Of a stretch of 64,000 bases of DNA, positions 36,781-48,850 are shown piece after piece. Source of the stretch: Apiosordaria backusii (lineage: Eukaryota; Ascomycota; Sordariomycetes; Sordariales; Lasiosphaeriaceae); assembly GCA_030549205.1 (NCBI GenBank), contig JAUKTV010000005.1, positions 1,302,001-1,366,000 of the forward strand. The letters run 5' to 3'. Positions within the stretch are counted from its first letter, which is position 1, and each line of letters begins with the position of its first letter. Position numbers and translations under genes: made by a program. The notes beneath the pieces are model-generated. The model ran no database searches and was not told where the DNA came from. It saw only the letters and a list, made by a program, of their open reading frames with translations.

Positions 36781-39667
36781 GAGATGGGTGGATACTCTGT
36801 AGCAGACATAGTGGTGTCAATGAAGCTTCCCGAGTTTGTTTCCCCAACATTGTTGGTCGTGGGTTGTCATTTGGCACACTGGAACCTTGAAGTTGCTATA
36901 CGTGGTTAGCCATGAGTATCCCTGCTTTGGTTCAAGACTTCAGGCACTGGGACAAACCGTTGAAGCCTGCATCTGGGCGGCATGGGTACGTACGTACTTT
37001 GAACAGGTAGCTTTGCAGAATAGGAGACAATTTTGTTGAATGCAGATCTAGCTTGATGATGCCCAAGTTTTGATGGCCTGAGGCCCACAATCCTGGTGCT
37101 GGATGGGTGAGGGAGCTTCTCAGGCATGAGGAGAGGCCCGTTTGAACGGCATCTCCACCCCGTGGCGGGTGAAGATGAGATGGTTCCGAGACTGGTCCCG
37201 AGATGGCGAGGCGCCCGGTTGAAACAAACGCGCTGTGGGCCTCAGATGTTGCCAGGTGTTGTGTCTTCTTTGAGATGGTGGCCTTCACGTCATTACTCCT
37301 CTTGCGGTGACCCCTCATGGCTGCGATTCTCGGATGCCAGGAGCGCATTGCAGCTCTTTCCATAGCCAATGGGAATTCGTGGCCAGCCAAGAATTATGCT
37401 CCGTCCAAGAGAGCGGCTTTTGTTCCCAGGTGCGACCCCCATTCTGGTGCATTCTCAATCTGCACCTCCTCACAACGCCCAAACGAAGACTGCCTTCTCC
37501 GTCAAACGACTGCCCCTCCCCGCCTCGACCCCGTGTCCCCTGACCCTCAACTGATCTTTGCTTCCGCAAAACCCCTCATAGAGCTTCACCAAAAGAGACA
37601 TGTCAGAATTGGAGAATTATTACAAGTCGAGTCCGTCCCAGCTCCACCACATCTGAACGCCTTTCCTCTCGTCTTTGACCGTCATGCGCCCAGTGCGCTG
37701 ATATCCGGGCACCCATCCCGTGCCCGCTAAGGCACCCATCAACAGCTCGTCGGATGGTCGCATGCCTCGACCCCGTTGTGTGGGAAACTACCCCTGCTGG
37801 GACCAGGATAGTAGTGTCATCCTTCATCTTGACGGATGGCTTCCGACCCACTGGTATGTGAGGCTCCCAAAAGGGAATGTGCGAGTCCCTTTAGCGTCCT
37901 TCGCCGGTCTCAATTCATCTACCATGAACAACAAAACCAGTTTGGAGCGACAGGGAAACATTTCCTGGGAGTGGGGGGCACTCATAGAAAAAATATGATA
38001 CCTCTCTTGTTTGTCCCTCTCGGCGGTGGGCCAGATCTGCGAGCGGCAGCAACTTGTTCGTGGCGTAGTACCTACGAGTAGCCTGACATATGCAGGTTAT
38101 CATGCAACCCATGTTCTCGCCAATCGATGATCAACATCCCCGGCCCGCCCCTATACCTACAAACCGGGGAAAAGAATTCAAAACCCACGAGGTTGAGGTT
38201 CACTGCTTGCTTTTCACTGCTTGCTGTTCCTCTGAAGCACATGGCATGGAAAATGCATGGTGATTTGGCACATTCTACGCCTTGCTAAATCCGTGATGAG
38301 TCTAGATCCCAAGGGTAATAGCGGCCGAAGCCATCCAGACGACACCGGCAGACCCATGCGTTATTCCGGAGCGGGCTACTGTTTGTAGCTGTTGGAGTGT
38401 GTTTATCAGGTTGATTCGTCACATTTGGAATCAAACAATTGGTTATCCATGTCTTGATCCTTTTTGGCTGGACAGGAAGAGTTCTGGTTGACATGGTGTA
38501 GCTAACCGTTCAGGCAGTCCCGTTGACGGCAAAGTCTAGACCCACACTCATGCTCAACAGACAGACGGTCGTGACCAGTCTTGCCACCCGTGGTTGACGA
38601 ACGTCGAACTTGATATTACGACACAGCAAGTCTATCCTGGTCAGTTGCCCCGCGGTCTAATATCGGAGTCCCAAAAAGGGCTACGAGGTGTGGGATGTGT
38701 GACGGGAGCCTCGGCCGGGTCCCATCGGGCGGGCTGGTAGACTTGAAGACTAGGGCTTGATGGAGAGGAAAGTGACAAGTCAAGCAAGCAGACCGGCTCA
38801 GCTCGGCAGTCGAGGCAATCTCGTTCTCTTTTGGGGAATTTCTCGTCCGATTTGAGCAAGGCTTCGGGCCTTGTGGCATACAATGACCCCGTTGCTAATC
38901 TACAAGAAATGAGATGTCAGATTTGGGAGAAAACTAACTCGACTATCCCCTTGTTCTGGCCCTCAACTCGGCCGTCACACGGTTGAGGGGCGAAGATGTC
39001 ATTCCGTTCGGGAGCTCATTTCCTTTCCATGACGGGCCCTCTCCAACTGTAACAACTGTCCTTGTTATTCACTCGCCTTCTCTTGCCGTCCTTTGACGCA
39101 TCGTCACTTCTTAATTACGTCTTCAACACCGCTCATCCAACCCAACGTCAAGTGCGGCCTGAGCTCAGTCCCCAGGAGTTCTCTGTCAACGGGAAGCTAC
39201 ACAAGACCTGCATACGAACCAGCATCGTTCGCCTTGACCGCTCAACTCAACGCTGCGGCATTAGCTGCCCGACGAACTCTCCCATCCGGATAGCCATCAT
39301 CATCAGTCACCCTATGCTTCACGAGCGGGGCTCTTCACTAATGGAAGAAGACTATTGGGGTCCGTCCATCCTCGCCTCGTCGAGAGCAGGGAGGTCGAAA
39401 GCAGCGGTGAAGATAGACAGGAGGAGGAAAGAGGGTCTTCGTGGCAAGAAGTCCAGCCAGAGACAGGCAAGACACTTGGCTGCCCGGGATCTGGACATCA
39501 GAGGCGAGTGCGGTCTGCCGAAGAAGGACGAGCTCAGAATGTTTATCAACATGATGGGACCCCGGGTAGATATGCTCTGTCCTGTACAGGACCTTCTCCC
39601 CTCTACAGCTTGGGCAGCCTTCAACTCAGACACCATCAACACAGCACAGCTCCTCCTGCCCCACGAC
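36781..39667. other. Intergenic, 2.9 kb, no supported gene
   Basis: Normal GC content. ORFs of up to 150 aa on both strands are incompatible with one another and show no conserved motif. The last 600 bp are open in the same frame as the Myb-like gene, so its 5' end could lie further left. Confidence 0.5.
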
Positions 39668-41525
39668 ATGTCTTTCAACTCGAATCCTCTGATAAACGGA
39701 GCCGATGAGAGTGGAGCCCAGCAGTCGCCACCATGTGGACTTGGGATTTACGATCAGAGAGTGTATCCAGTGCGATCAGGCAGCATAGGCAGCAGTGGGG
39801 CTTTTCTGGTACGTCGGTGTTTTTCTCTGCAGTCTTTCGTGTCTTTCCCTCTCTTCTTTGTCACGACCCCATATGTCAAAACTCGACAACTGACGGGTTT
39901 ACATTTGAGCGAAAAAGACAGGGGAAGAACAGACTGTTTTGGGTGGACCTTCGCCCTATGTTTCACTTTATTCCCAGTCCCAGTCGACAGATCCGAGAAC
40001 AAGTTGGCGTCAGTCGACCAGAGCAAACGTTCTAGCCGAGTCAGATCTCACAGACCCCGCCTATTGGCAACAACACAGCGGACCATCAGCGCCGTTTGCT
40101 CCCTCTCACTGGGACCAAAACCTTGGAGCCAACGCTGCCATGATGGAGTACAATCAGAATCACCACTACACGTTGGGCCAAAGTTCTGCCTTACTGACAC
40201 AAACGGCCATGGAAGAGTGCCATGGGCTTCCTATGCAGAACATGACTGCTATGAAAGTTTTGCCGGAGGATGATGACCTCGGCTATCTCACCAACCCTTC
40301 ATTTTCAAACACCCTCTACGACTCTTCCAGTGGAAGCTTCTCATCCACAGGGGCATCGGATCTATTGGAAGCCATGGTTCTGAGAGACAACAGCGAACCT
40401 ATTCACTCACCCTGGCCAGCCTCCAAGGAGCATGTCGGCAACGAGACCCTCCCATGCATCCGACCTGCTTCTCCACATCAATCAGATATCTGGTCATGGA
40501 ATACTGTTCACAGTCACACGCATCTACCACTGTTCCAAAACTGCCGTGCCTGTGACTCTGGTATTCCTCATGCTTCGTCGTCGGAGTCGATCCGTACAAG
40601 CTTCTTAGCGGACTCTTCTTCTACCACCTCTTCCCAGCCCATGGAAATCACCGAGCATCATCGTGCCCCTTCCAAAGGACGCAAGATGCTACCTGATCGA
40701 CCACCCCGGCCTATCGCAGCCGCCGTACTCAAAAGCAATGACAGGTCCGCCAACAATGGAAGCAAGCCTCGCCGGTCAAAGGAGCCCGTCTCTCCGTCCG
40801 TGAGAAAGACCAGCAAATTGGCCCCCAAATCGAGACATCCCCCAGTCTTGCCAGCCTTGTCGCCAAAGCCTCATACCGCCTCTTCACCCGGTCGCTACTT
40901 GCACCAGGAATCCAATGGCGATCCTGAAGAAGAAGAAGAAGAAGTGACAGAAGCTGAGTTGGCTGACCGAAAGGCCAAAGACGAGTTCCTCGTGGCGAGT
41001 CGTCAGAAGGGGTTGACGTACAAGCAAATCCGGATTGAGGGTGGGTACACCGAGGCTGAGTCCACTCTGAGAGGCCGGTACAGGGCGTTGACAAAGAGCA
41101 AGGAGGAGCGGGTGAGGAAGCCGGAATGGTCTGAGTTGGATGTAGGTCCTTCTTCAATCCCTTGGATAGGGATACCTAGCTACCGACTGTCGCTAACCTT
41201 TTTTGTGAAACAGTTGATCCTCCTCGAGAGAGGTGTTCGAGAGTTGTCACCCCCCGTCGCGAGCAACAACAATGGTGCTGAGGGTCCAGTGTCGTCCAAG
41301 GTCCCATGGAAGAAGGTGGCAGAGTATATTGCCCAGAACGGGGGCACTTATCTCTTTGGAAACTCGACATGCCGGAAGAAGTGGGATGAGCTGGTGAAGG
41401 AGCAGACGGCGCTGGGCAAAGATCCCAGGATGCCGTTCTTTGAGCAGAATACGAGGGCTATGAGGCAGGCCTTTGAGGACATGCTGCGGGGACCTGAGGG
41501 TGGATACCATTATGGTCGTGGGTAA
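39668..41525 (+). CDS. Myb-like (SANT/HTH) DNA-binding protein
   Basis: Three exons, 39668-39808, 39933-41141 and 41214-41525, with introns of 124 nt (GTACGT...GAACAG) and 72 nt (GTAGGT, branch CGCTAAC, acceptor AAACAG), give 553 aa. The 72-nt intron is a multiple of three with no stop, so retention would still give a protein. The first 350 residues are Ser/Pro-rich and disordered, with an acidic run (EEEEEE). Around 370-420 a helical segment (DEFLVASRQKGLTYKQIRIE, then TLRGRYRALTKSKEERVRKP) matches fungal Myb-like domains. A second helix group lies near the end (VPWKKVAEYI, CRKKWDEL). Probably a nuclear regulator with unknown targets. The start is uncertain because the frame is open upstream to 39062. 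Confidence 0.8.
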
Positions 41526-42239
41526 ATGTGTCTTAGTGCTCATGAGGTGTGTTTTGTTTCATGTTGTTGACGATGGGTATCTGAAAACTGTATCTTTTAA
41601 TGATGGGCAGCTGGTCTGGGAACTTTGATCTTAGTATCATTCATGTGATTAGGTGTTCAAAAAGGGGTGGGTGGTCGGCAAAAGCAGTAGGCTTTCAAAG
41701 TTAATCGTTAGCCAGGCACTGGAAGATTAGGTAGTTGATAGGCCCGAAAGATAGCTTAATAGGCATCCAAATACCTACCGTAAGAATTCATGTACTTTCT
41801 AGATGAATCGCACTGTTGAGCTTCGCTATCCAGCGCTGGCACATACCTTCTTGCTTCCCAGTACTGACCCATCTTAAACTAAACGAAGCCCATGGCATTG
41901 AGAATATGGAACGTGTGGACTCAGTAGGTCCGAATCCGGCAGCGCGTATATTGTAGGAGTCCTGGAGTACGTCAGGGCAGACAAGGCATCCAATAGGCGT
42001 GTCCCATCGCGTGACAGGTAGACTTCCAGTGACTTCGTAAGCGAATAGGAAGAAGGTAATGTACTGGACCCTTCACCTCCGCGTCTTACAGAAGGGAGAC
42101 GGCTATTTGCTCAAGCTGACAGCATCTTCAGGTTTCCCTTGACCAAATTTTACCAAGGGAACGTTGTTGTAGTGCTCGCCAGAACTGGTAGAGGCATCTT
42201 GAGCTCAGAGTAAAGTCTCTCCTCCCACTCCATCGTGTT
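41526..42239. other. Intergenic, no supported gene
   Basis: 3' flank of the Myb-like gene. No ORF or repeat of note could be recognised. Confidence 0.5.
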
Positions 42240-42940
42240 GTAGAGGTGCATTTAAGTCGCGTCATAGTCTGTATTATCGAGATGGTGGCAGGCCATATCG
42301 TTCAGGAAGTTCGCGAGCAACACCTCCCCAATGTATTCCCCATGATGGGTTCCGTAGCCCGTGGTGGCGTGTACTCTTAGAAGTCCCAAGACCTTCTGCA
42401 TGCTGACTTGCTGAGAGAAGTCATTGACGAGCAGCTTCAACCGCATATTGCGGGTTGGCAGTGCCAGAAGGGTTTGCTATCTGGAATCCTTTGCAACCAC
42501 ATGAGAGAGCGCTTCAAAATAATATTCTTGAAGGCTGATCGTTGCCAGTAGCAAAATTCAGAGGCCGTCTCTGCTTTTCCTACACCTGGCATGTCCTGCA
42601 ATACCCACACAAGATCCTTGTTGCGTGGTGCTGCCAGTGGGGCTCAAATACCAGGTACTGCAAGAGATCCTGCAGGTCCTGTTCTCGGCCGAACGTGACG
42701 AACTTCGCCCTCCGCTGCCAGGGTATAGAGAGCGAAGATACTGCAAAACTGGGAGGCTCTGAGAAATGTCCAATTTCTCTTTTATCCTGCTAAGCTGGGA
42801 TTTGGTGTTGACGAGGTAGGCAAATTGAGCATCCTGTGCAAAGTTGTGCGACGTAATCTCAATATCATCCAGAAGCTCTTTTGAACCGGTAGTGAAAGAT
42901 TTTTAGAAGAAGAAGCTCCTGAAGAAGTGGATTAAAAGAT
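42240..42940 (-). pseudogene. Decayed NB-ARC-type NLR fragment
   Basis: Reading the minus strand from 42900 down, pieces of an NLR appear in order but in shifting frames. First comes a pre-NB helix segment (NTKSQLSRIKEKLDIS). Then FVTFGREQDLQDLLQYL, the Phe-x-Gly-Arg-Glu entry of the nucleotide-binding domain. A two-base frame change follows, then the P-loop region MPGVGKAETA and FCYWQRSAFKNII, typical of fungal NB-ARC domains (GVGKTxxA...). HHLDNTDYD near 42265 could be the kinase-2 motif. Stops and frame changes separate the pieces, and no start or C-terminal repeats are found. The P-loop Lys is retained, but the invariant Ser/Thr after it reads Ala. It lies divergently, 1.9 kb from the NACHT-ankyrin gene. 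Confidence 0.75.
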
Positions 42941-43084
42941 AGGAATTTATGTTTCTGGGTAATAAGGATGCAACCAGTTCTTGCCCATATGTGTACCCTC
43001 AGTGTTACTGGGGCCATCATGGCGCAGTCCAACCCCATAATCTCTTTGCTGGTATAGGACAATGGTGGAAGAGCTCTATTGCCG

Positions 43085-43240
43085 GAATAAAGCCGGGACC
43101 AAGTTGGGATAGAAGACATGTATTACTGGGATAAAGATGGGATGAAGCTCGGATAAAGCTGGAAAAATGCCTAATAGAACTGGGATCAGAGACATGTCTT
43201 ACTGAGATACCTAAAGCAGAAATAAAGCCTTATTAAAGCT
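43085..43240. repeat. Degenerate GGGATAAAGCTG short repeats
   Basis: Several imperfect 11-13-bp units of the type GGGATAAAGCTG/GGGATGAAGCTC. A longer unit AGACATGTNTTACTGRGATA occurs twice, about 78 bp apart (43113 and 43191). No coding potential. Confidence 0.55.
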
Positions 43241-43689
43241 GGTATAGGTTCTTTCAGAACCTCATTCATCTTACACATCACAGAATAATACAGATTGTAA
43301 AGGCTTTGCATCAGCATCTCCACATTCACATATATCACATAATGTAGCAACAAGAACTGCATGCTATTTGAGAAAGCTAATCTAAATCTATCGGCAACTT
43401 GGTCGTGGAGGAAAATTCAATCTCCTATTCCTCTGGAAGTTCTTAGCTTCCGACATGATACATCACCACCCAACTATGATTCGTGGTTACCCTTCTCTAA
43501 TTCCAATACCTGTATGACAGTGTTAAAACAGGCTCTGGTTATATCTGCACCTACAATGACATTATAGCCCCAATGTCCTTACTTCGTCCTTGACCCATTG
43601 AATTGCGCTATGCGACGCCATTTATTTGATATGAAATACGGCACCGACTGTCACATCTTCTCTGTCCTTGCCAAGAACTTCAAGAATAA

Positions 43690-43740
43690 GGTACCTTAAG
43701 TAAAGTAAGGTACCTAAGTAACCTAGGTAGGTACCTACAG
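43690..43740. repeat. GGTACCT/AGGTACC-rich cluster
   Basis: Four overlapping KpnI-like palindromes (GGTACCTTAAG, AGGTACCTAAG, CCTAGGTAGGTACCTAC) occur in 50 bp. Such GGTACC-rich runs are recurrent between genes in Sordariomycetes; function unknown. Confidence 0.6.
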
Positions 43741-43788
43741 AAAGACAGCCACTGGAGAGCATTTGGTTTATAATATTCCATTATCCTG

Positions 43789-43938
43789 CTAACTTTTCAT
43801 CATGCTAACTTTTCATCATACTAACTTTTCATCATACTAACTTTTCATCATACTAACTTTTCATCATACTACATGTAACTTTTCATCATACTTTTCATCA
43901 TACTAACTTTTCATTATACTAACTTTTTATTATACTAC
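43789..43938. repeat. 16-bp tandem repeat array CTAACTTTTCATCATA
   Basis: About nine units of the 16-mer, several identical, the later ones degraded by single C-to-T changes and short deletions. A smaller three-unit version (CTAACTTTTCATTATR) recurs at about 44410-44463. There are no unique spacers, so this is a minisatellite and not a CRISPR. Confidence 0.9.
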
Positions 43939-43974
43939 CAAAGCGGGAGCTTCCAGTTTTCAGCTTTAACATCA

Positions 43975-44470
43975 GGGCCCAGGTATAACATCCCAGAAAG
44001 TTTCAGCACCTTCAGTAAATATAGTACTTAAAGTTACTGTAAGTTAGTAAAATATTAGCTTTTAATTGGCCTAATAGGCTTTAGAAAATATTAAAAGGGA
44101 GTCTTTTTACTTAAGTTTAATTACTTAAGGCTTAAGTAGGAAGTAATTAGAAGATTATAGTTTAAATAAACTTAGGATTTAAATATAGGTACTTATATAT
44201 ATATTTAATTTCCTAAAAACCTTAATAATCTTTTAAATAAGCTATTTACTATAGAAATAACGATAATATTCGTTCTTTCTGTTTCGTAGTTAATATATTA
44301 GCTATAGAAATCCTAGCTCGAAGCCTAGGGCAAGTGTAGTATTAGGGGCTAAGTGTAATATCCTAGAAAGTTACGGTATCCTTAGATATATAGGCTTCCG
44401 CTATAGTACCTAGTAACTTTTCATTATGCTAACTTTTCATTATACTAACTTTTCATTATGCTACCCTCAT
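43975..44470. repeat. Small AT-rich RIP-like patch with duplicated flanks
   Basis: 44010-44330 is AT-rich and TpA-rich like the left desert. It is bracketed by two diverged copies of a segment containing AACATCCCAGAAAGTTTCAG (43987) and AATATCCTAGAAAGTTACGG (44349). The differences are mostly transitions. The right copy is followed by the 16-bp repeats, and the left copy is preceded by them. This suggests a small duplicated and RIP-mutated element. Confidence 0.65.
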
Positions 44471-44846
44471 TTAAGTTTTATTGCCTGCGTTGTGTGTGTA
44501 TACATCATCTGGTTGGTGGGCTCCCAGTTTACCTTAGGTAATTCTGTAGCAGCCTCAGGTTATCCCATATCCTCATGTGACTGTGCTGCGGCCAGTGGCA
44601 TTGTTGCACCGCAGGCGCACCAGCAAATTGTATCCCAGTTCTCCTGCGGCATTATTTAACTCACAGAATTGAACAGCATCAAGCGATTTCGCTGTCCCAT
44701 CATCACTGATCTTCATACTACCTTAGTTACGCAAGGTCCTTAATAGCATCCAGATACCTAAGGTGTAAGCTTTGGGTCTTTTAGTGATACGCACAAGATA
44801 CCTTATATCCCATTGACTACTTTCCAGCAGGCTCAAGCCCGACAAA

Positions 44847-47800
44847 ATGGGCGGCTATGCCGTCCGAGATATTGGCTTCACTATTCTACATCAGCCAAAG
44901 AACAACACCACGCCTGATGCTGAGTTTGTCCTCCATTATCATATTTTCCCACACTGGCTTTTCTTTTGGGATCAATACTGATTCTTTACCCTAACATGAA
45001 GTGTAATCCTCGTGCATGGTCTCCAGGGACACCCAAGACGCACCTGGCTGCACAGTCCGATACAGGGCCAGGCTCCGCTGTCATCATCAGCAAGTGATGA
45101 AGGACAGGACATACCCAGTCCGAGTTCTCGGAGAAACTCTGTCGGAATATCTGGACTTGCCAGGGCGATGACCTGGCGCAGCCACCACACAACACCGTCC
45201 AGTTCAGGTGCAAATAAACAGAGGGATGATGATGGCATCTACTGGCCTAAGGATCTACTCCCCAAAGACTGCCCAAATACCAGGATCATGGTCTGGGGCT
45301 ATGACACGGCTGTTACCCGAGGATTTTCGGCTGTGGACAAGTCCGACCTCTTCAGTCATGCAAGGGATCTTCTGTACTCGATCGACCGGCAACGACCTAA
45401 GGGGCAAAAAGTCGTGTTTGTAGCTCATTCCCTCGGTGGCCTCCTTGTCAAGGAGATGTTACGCCGAGCAGAGGAATCAGGGGAACACACAAGCATTAGG
45501 GATATTCTTACATCGACTGTGGCTGTTATCTTTCTTGGAACGCCTCATCGTGGAAGCGCGGACTTTGCAAAACTCGGAGACATCGTCAGAAGAGTGGCAG
45601 GCACGGTGCTCAGAGTTGATACGAATTCCAACATCATCCGGGCTTTGGGTATAGATTCCCCGGTACTTGAACTGTCCAGGGAATCCTTTCTCCGGCAGTG
45701 GCAAACCTACGGATTCCAGGTGAAGACTTTCCAGGAGGGTCGTGCTATGACGGGAATAAACATTGGTCGCTTAAAAGACAAGGTATGCCCCCAATGGAAT
45801 ATGTCAGCTAAGGATATCAGACCGAGGAATTGGGACGAAAGAATCGGATTTGAGATCTAACTGCTGTGTACTGTAGGTTGTCCCAGATAGCTCATCATCA
45901 CTCGATGACGCCAGAGAGTGCGCAGAAACGATTCACGCCGACCACCGCAGTATGACAAAGTATTGGGGTGCCGAGGATCCGAATTACGGCAAGGTGGGAG
46001 GCGAAATCAGCCGGATAATTGCCCGCCTCTCCCAAAAACCTCCGGATTCAAGTCCTCTACCAATTCTTTCAGTCGAGGCACAGAGTAAGAGCCTTAAATC
46101 CCCATTGCCTGATATTATAGCAAGTTAATGGAATGATCTTTTCTGACTCTTTGGTAGATTATCTGCAATCTCTCGCTTTTGAATCCATGTTCGACAGACA
46201 AGACAACATCAACAGCGGATTGGCTAATACGTGCAGATGGCTACAGGAAGCCAGAGTATTCACAACATGGTCCTCGCGGCAGAATGTCTCAACCGACCAC
46301 GGGCTTTTGTGGCTCAAGGGCAAGCCGGGAGCGGGCAAATCAACGTTAATGAAGAGCGCGGTTGCTGCTACAACACAGTCCGAGGAAGGACGCAGCAATA
46401 TCGCGACCTTCTATTTCAATGCGCGTGGTGACCACCTTGAGAAGACACCACTGGGTCTCCTCCGCTCGATTCTCTATCAGCTCTGCCGGCAGGATGTACA
46501 TGTTCTTGACGAATTTCTCAAAATTTGCAAGGACAAGAGAACGAGGGGCGGGGCGCAGGCTTTATCGTGGACAGCTGCGGAGCTAGAGGCGTTCATCCGA
46601 CGACTATTCTCCCAACAAAAGCCCCGACGCACCTTCATCTTTGTTGATGCCCTTGATGAATGCGTCAACCTGGATGGCAGTCAAGATGGTGAACACACTG
46701 TTCGACAGGTTGTCTACTTGCTTTTCGAAATAGCTCAGTCCGCATTTGATAGCGGGATCTCTCTCAACATTTGCCTTTCAAGCCGTCATTACCCAACTAT
46801 CAGTCTTCCTGACTGCCCAGAAATCGTGGTTGAAGAGGGCAACGCGTCCGATATTGCAGTCTATGTGCGGGACATGTTCCGCATGGTCCCTCCAAGCGAA
46901 GTTGCCGAGATTGCAAGAATCCAGTCACTCCTGATAGAAAAAGCATCAGGTGTCTTTCTTTGGGTAGTTCTCGTGATAGAAATCCTTCTACGAGACATCC
47001 ACAATGGACAGCCGATGAGCAGAATCCTTGAACGACTTAAAGCTGTTCCAAAAAGAATGGAAGACCTGTATGCGCAGTTATTTGGCAGTCTAACTGCAGA
47101 GGAGCGTTTGTTCTCGGTCTCATTGATACAATGGGTCTTGCTGCGGAAGGGAAGAATGGCGGACGAACTACACGCTATCTGCCTTGCTGCGCGTCTTTCG
47201 AGTATCAACCGGGCTCCGACTGCCAATGACTTTGCCGGCTGGGGTTACACCGGCTCCCCGATCTGGCAACCTAACGATCGCATGCTCAGGCTTGTCAAGA
47301 GCGCCTCGAGAGGCTTGATTGAATACACCTTCGGGACTGTCAAGTTCATTCACGAGACCGTCAGAGAATTCTTTCTCCACGGCCCGGGATTCAAGATCCT
47401 TGACGCCAGACTGTGTCAGAACCCTTGTGGGCTGGGATACGCCTCTCTTGTGACTGGATGCCTCAACATTATGGATCTTCCTGAACAGCATGGACCTCTA
47501 GCATCTTTTCGAGAATATGCCGTCGAGAACCTCTTGAAATATGCCAGAGAGGTTGAAGTTCACCATGCTAGCAATATTGAGCTTCTCCGCCGACTTCAGT
47601 TACCAGGCTCTAGAAGCTGGTTCCGACACAGAGTCCATGCTACACTTTATGAGCAGATTCAACCTCACATCTGCCGTACTAGAGTTGTTAAAGCAAGGTT
47701 CTAGTAGCGGACAGACGGATCATGAATGCAACGATCTCACCTCACCTCTGATCGCCGCTCTGAGCCAGGACTTTATCCCAGACAAGGCTCTCGTTGAGGG

Positions 47801-48647
47801 ATTAGTAGCTCACGGGGCTGACCTTGGACGCATAGATATGGAAGGCAATACCCCACTTCTTCTTGCGTTCAAACGTGGGTTGGCTGATGTCGTGGACCTT
47901 CTCTTCTCTTTTTCGGAAGTGAATGCCGTTGACTTCGACGGAGAGGGCATATTGCACTGGTGCCTTGACGCCATGAATCGCAAACCAGGTCACCAAGGAT
48001 ACCGTGACCAGTTCAACAAATTGCTGGACTGCAATATCGACGTGAATATCAAGTCCGCCTTTGGCACTCGTCCCATTCATATTGCGGCCCACGGTGCAAA
48101 CCTCGATGCGATTCAAAAGCTCATCTCAGCCGGAACCGAAATCAACGTCGTCGATGAGAACAGGGCCTCGCCCCTCATTCTATTGATGCAATCATCATCA
48201 TCTGGGTTGGAAGGTTGTCTTGACATACTCCTCACAAGCGGTGCAGATCCCCATTTCAAAGACAGCCGTGACCAAACCGCTCTACATCATGCGGTGAAGT
48301 TCTCCACACCTAAAGCTGTGTCACGGATTCTTGCGGCGGGAGCAGATGTTCATGCCCGTGATAAAGATGGTTTCAATGCACTACATTTTACAGCATTTAA
48401 TCTAGCCAAGCGTGTGCGGGATTTGTCATGGGGACGGCTAGTAGTTCCCATACTAACAGAGGCAGGATGTTCGCTTCATGCAAAGGATTCAGCCGGCCGT
48501 ACTCCTCTCGACCATGCGCTTTTCACCAACAGGAATGAACGCGCTGCACTTGGTGCTGCAAAGCTCTCAAACGAGATAATTTCCCTACTCGGTGGATCAA
48601 CAGGGCCTCGGGTTGCATGGGCTTCGGGGCATGCGATCTTTGTTTAG
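44847..48647 (+). CDS. NLR: SesB-like hydrolase-NACHT-ankyrin, frame broken before the ankyrins
   Basis: Four exons: 44847-44923, 45002-45782, 45877-46084 and 46158 onward. The introns carry GT...AG and branch sites and are in phase. The N-terminal domain is a SesB-like alpha/beta hydrolase, an effector found on fungal NLRs, with oxyanion VHGLQGH (30-36), nucleophile Ser169 in AHSLGG and likely His309 in HADHRSM. A linker YLQSLAFESM leads to the NACHT NTPase: Walker A GKPGAGKST (410-418) and Walker B FIFVDALDEC (about 515). A winged-helix-like region ends near AVENLLKYA. Ankyrin repeats (signatures such as GNTPLLLAF, FGTRPIHIAAHG, DQTALHHAV, AGRTPLDHAL) occupy 47665-48647 but in another frame. 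The first frame stops at 47704 (870 aa). The shift near 47655 equals one extra or two missing bases, or an unseen intron. Such proteins trigger cell death after non-self recognition. Confidence 0.85.
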
Positions 48648-48850
48648 TCCACATCGTTCCACTGTCAGTGTCAGAAGCGTTGAATAAGTCCTAGGGCACA
48701 GGAGGCAATAAGAAATCAATCTAAAGATATGAATACCAAAGCAATGGAGGGTATGGTAAATTTAGGTAAGGACATCTACATCACCGCCACAGGCTACCTG
48801 ACAGACAATGCCAACTGACATGCTACCGCACCCAACAGTTAGAGGTACCA

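Noticed and set aside
39062..39667. Upstream in-frame extension of the Myb-like gene
   Set aside because: Open, but the composition does not look protein-like and it begins with a random-looking leader. The start at 39668 was preferred; the extension cannot be fully excluded.
43789..43938. CRISPR-like array
   Set aside because: The repeats are directly adjacent with no unique spacers, and the genome is eukaryotic. It is a minisatellite.
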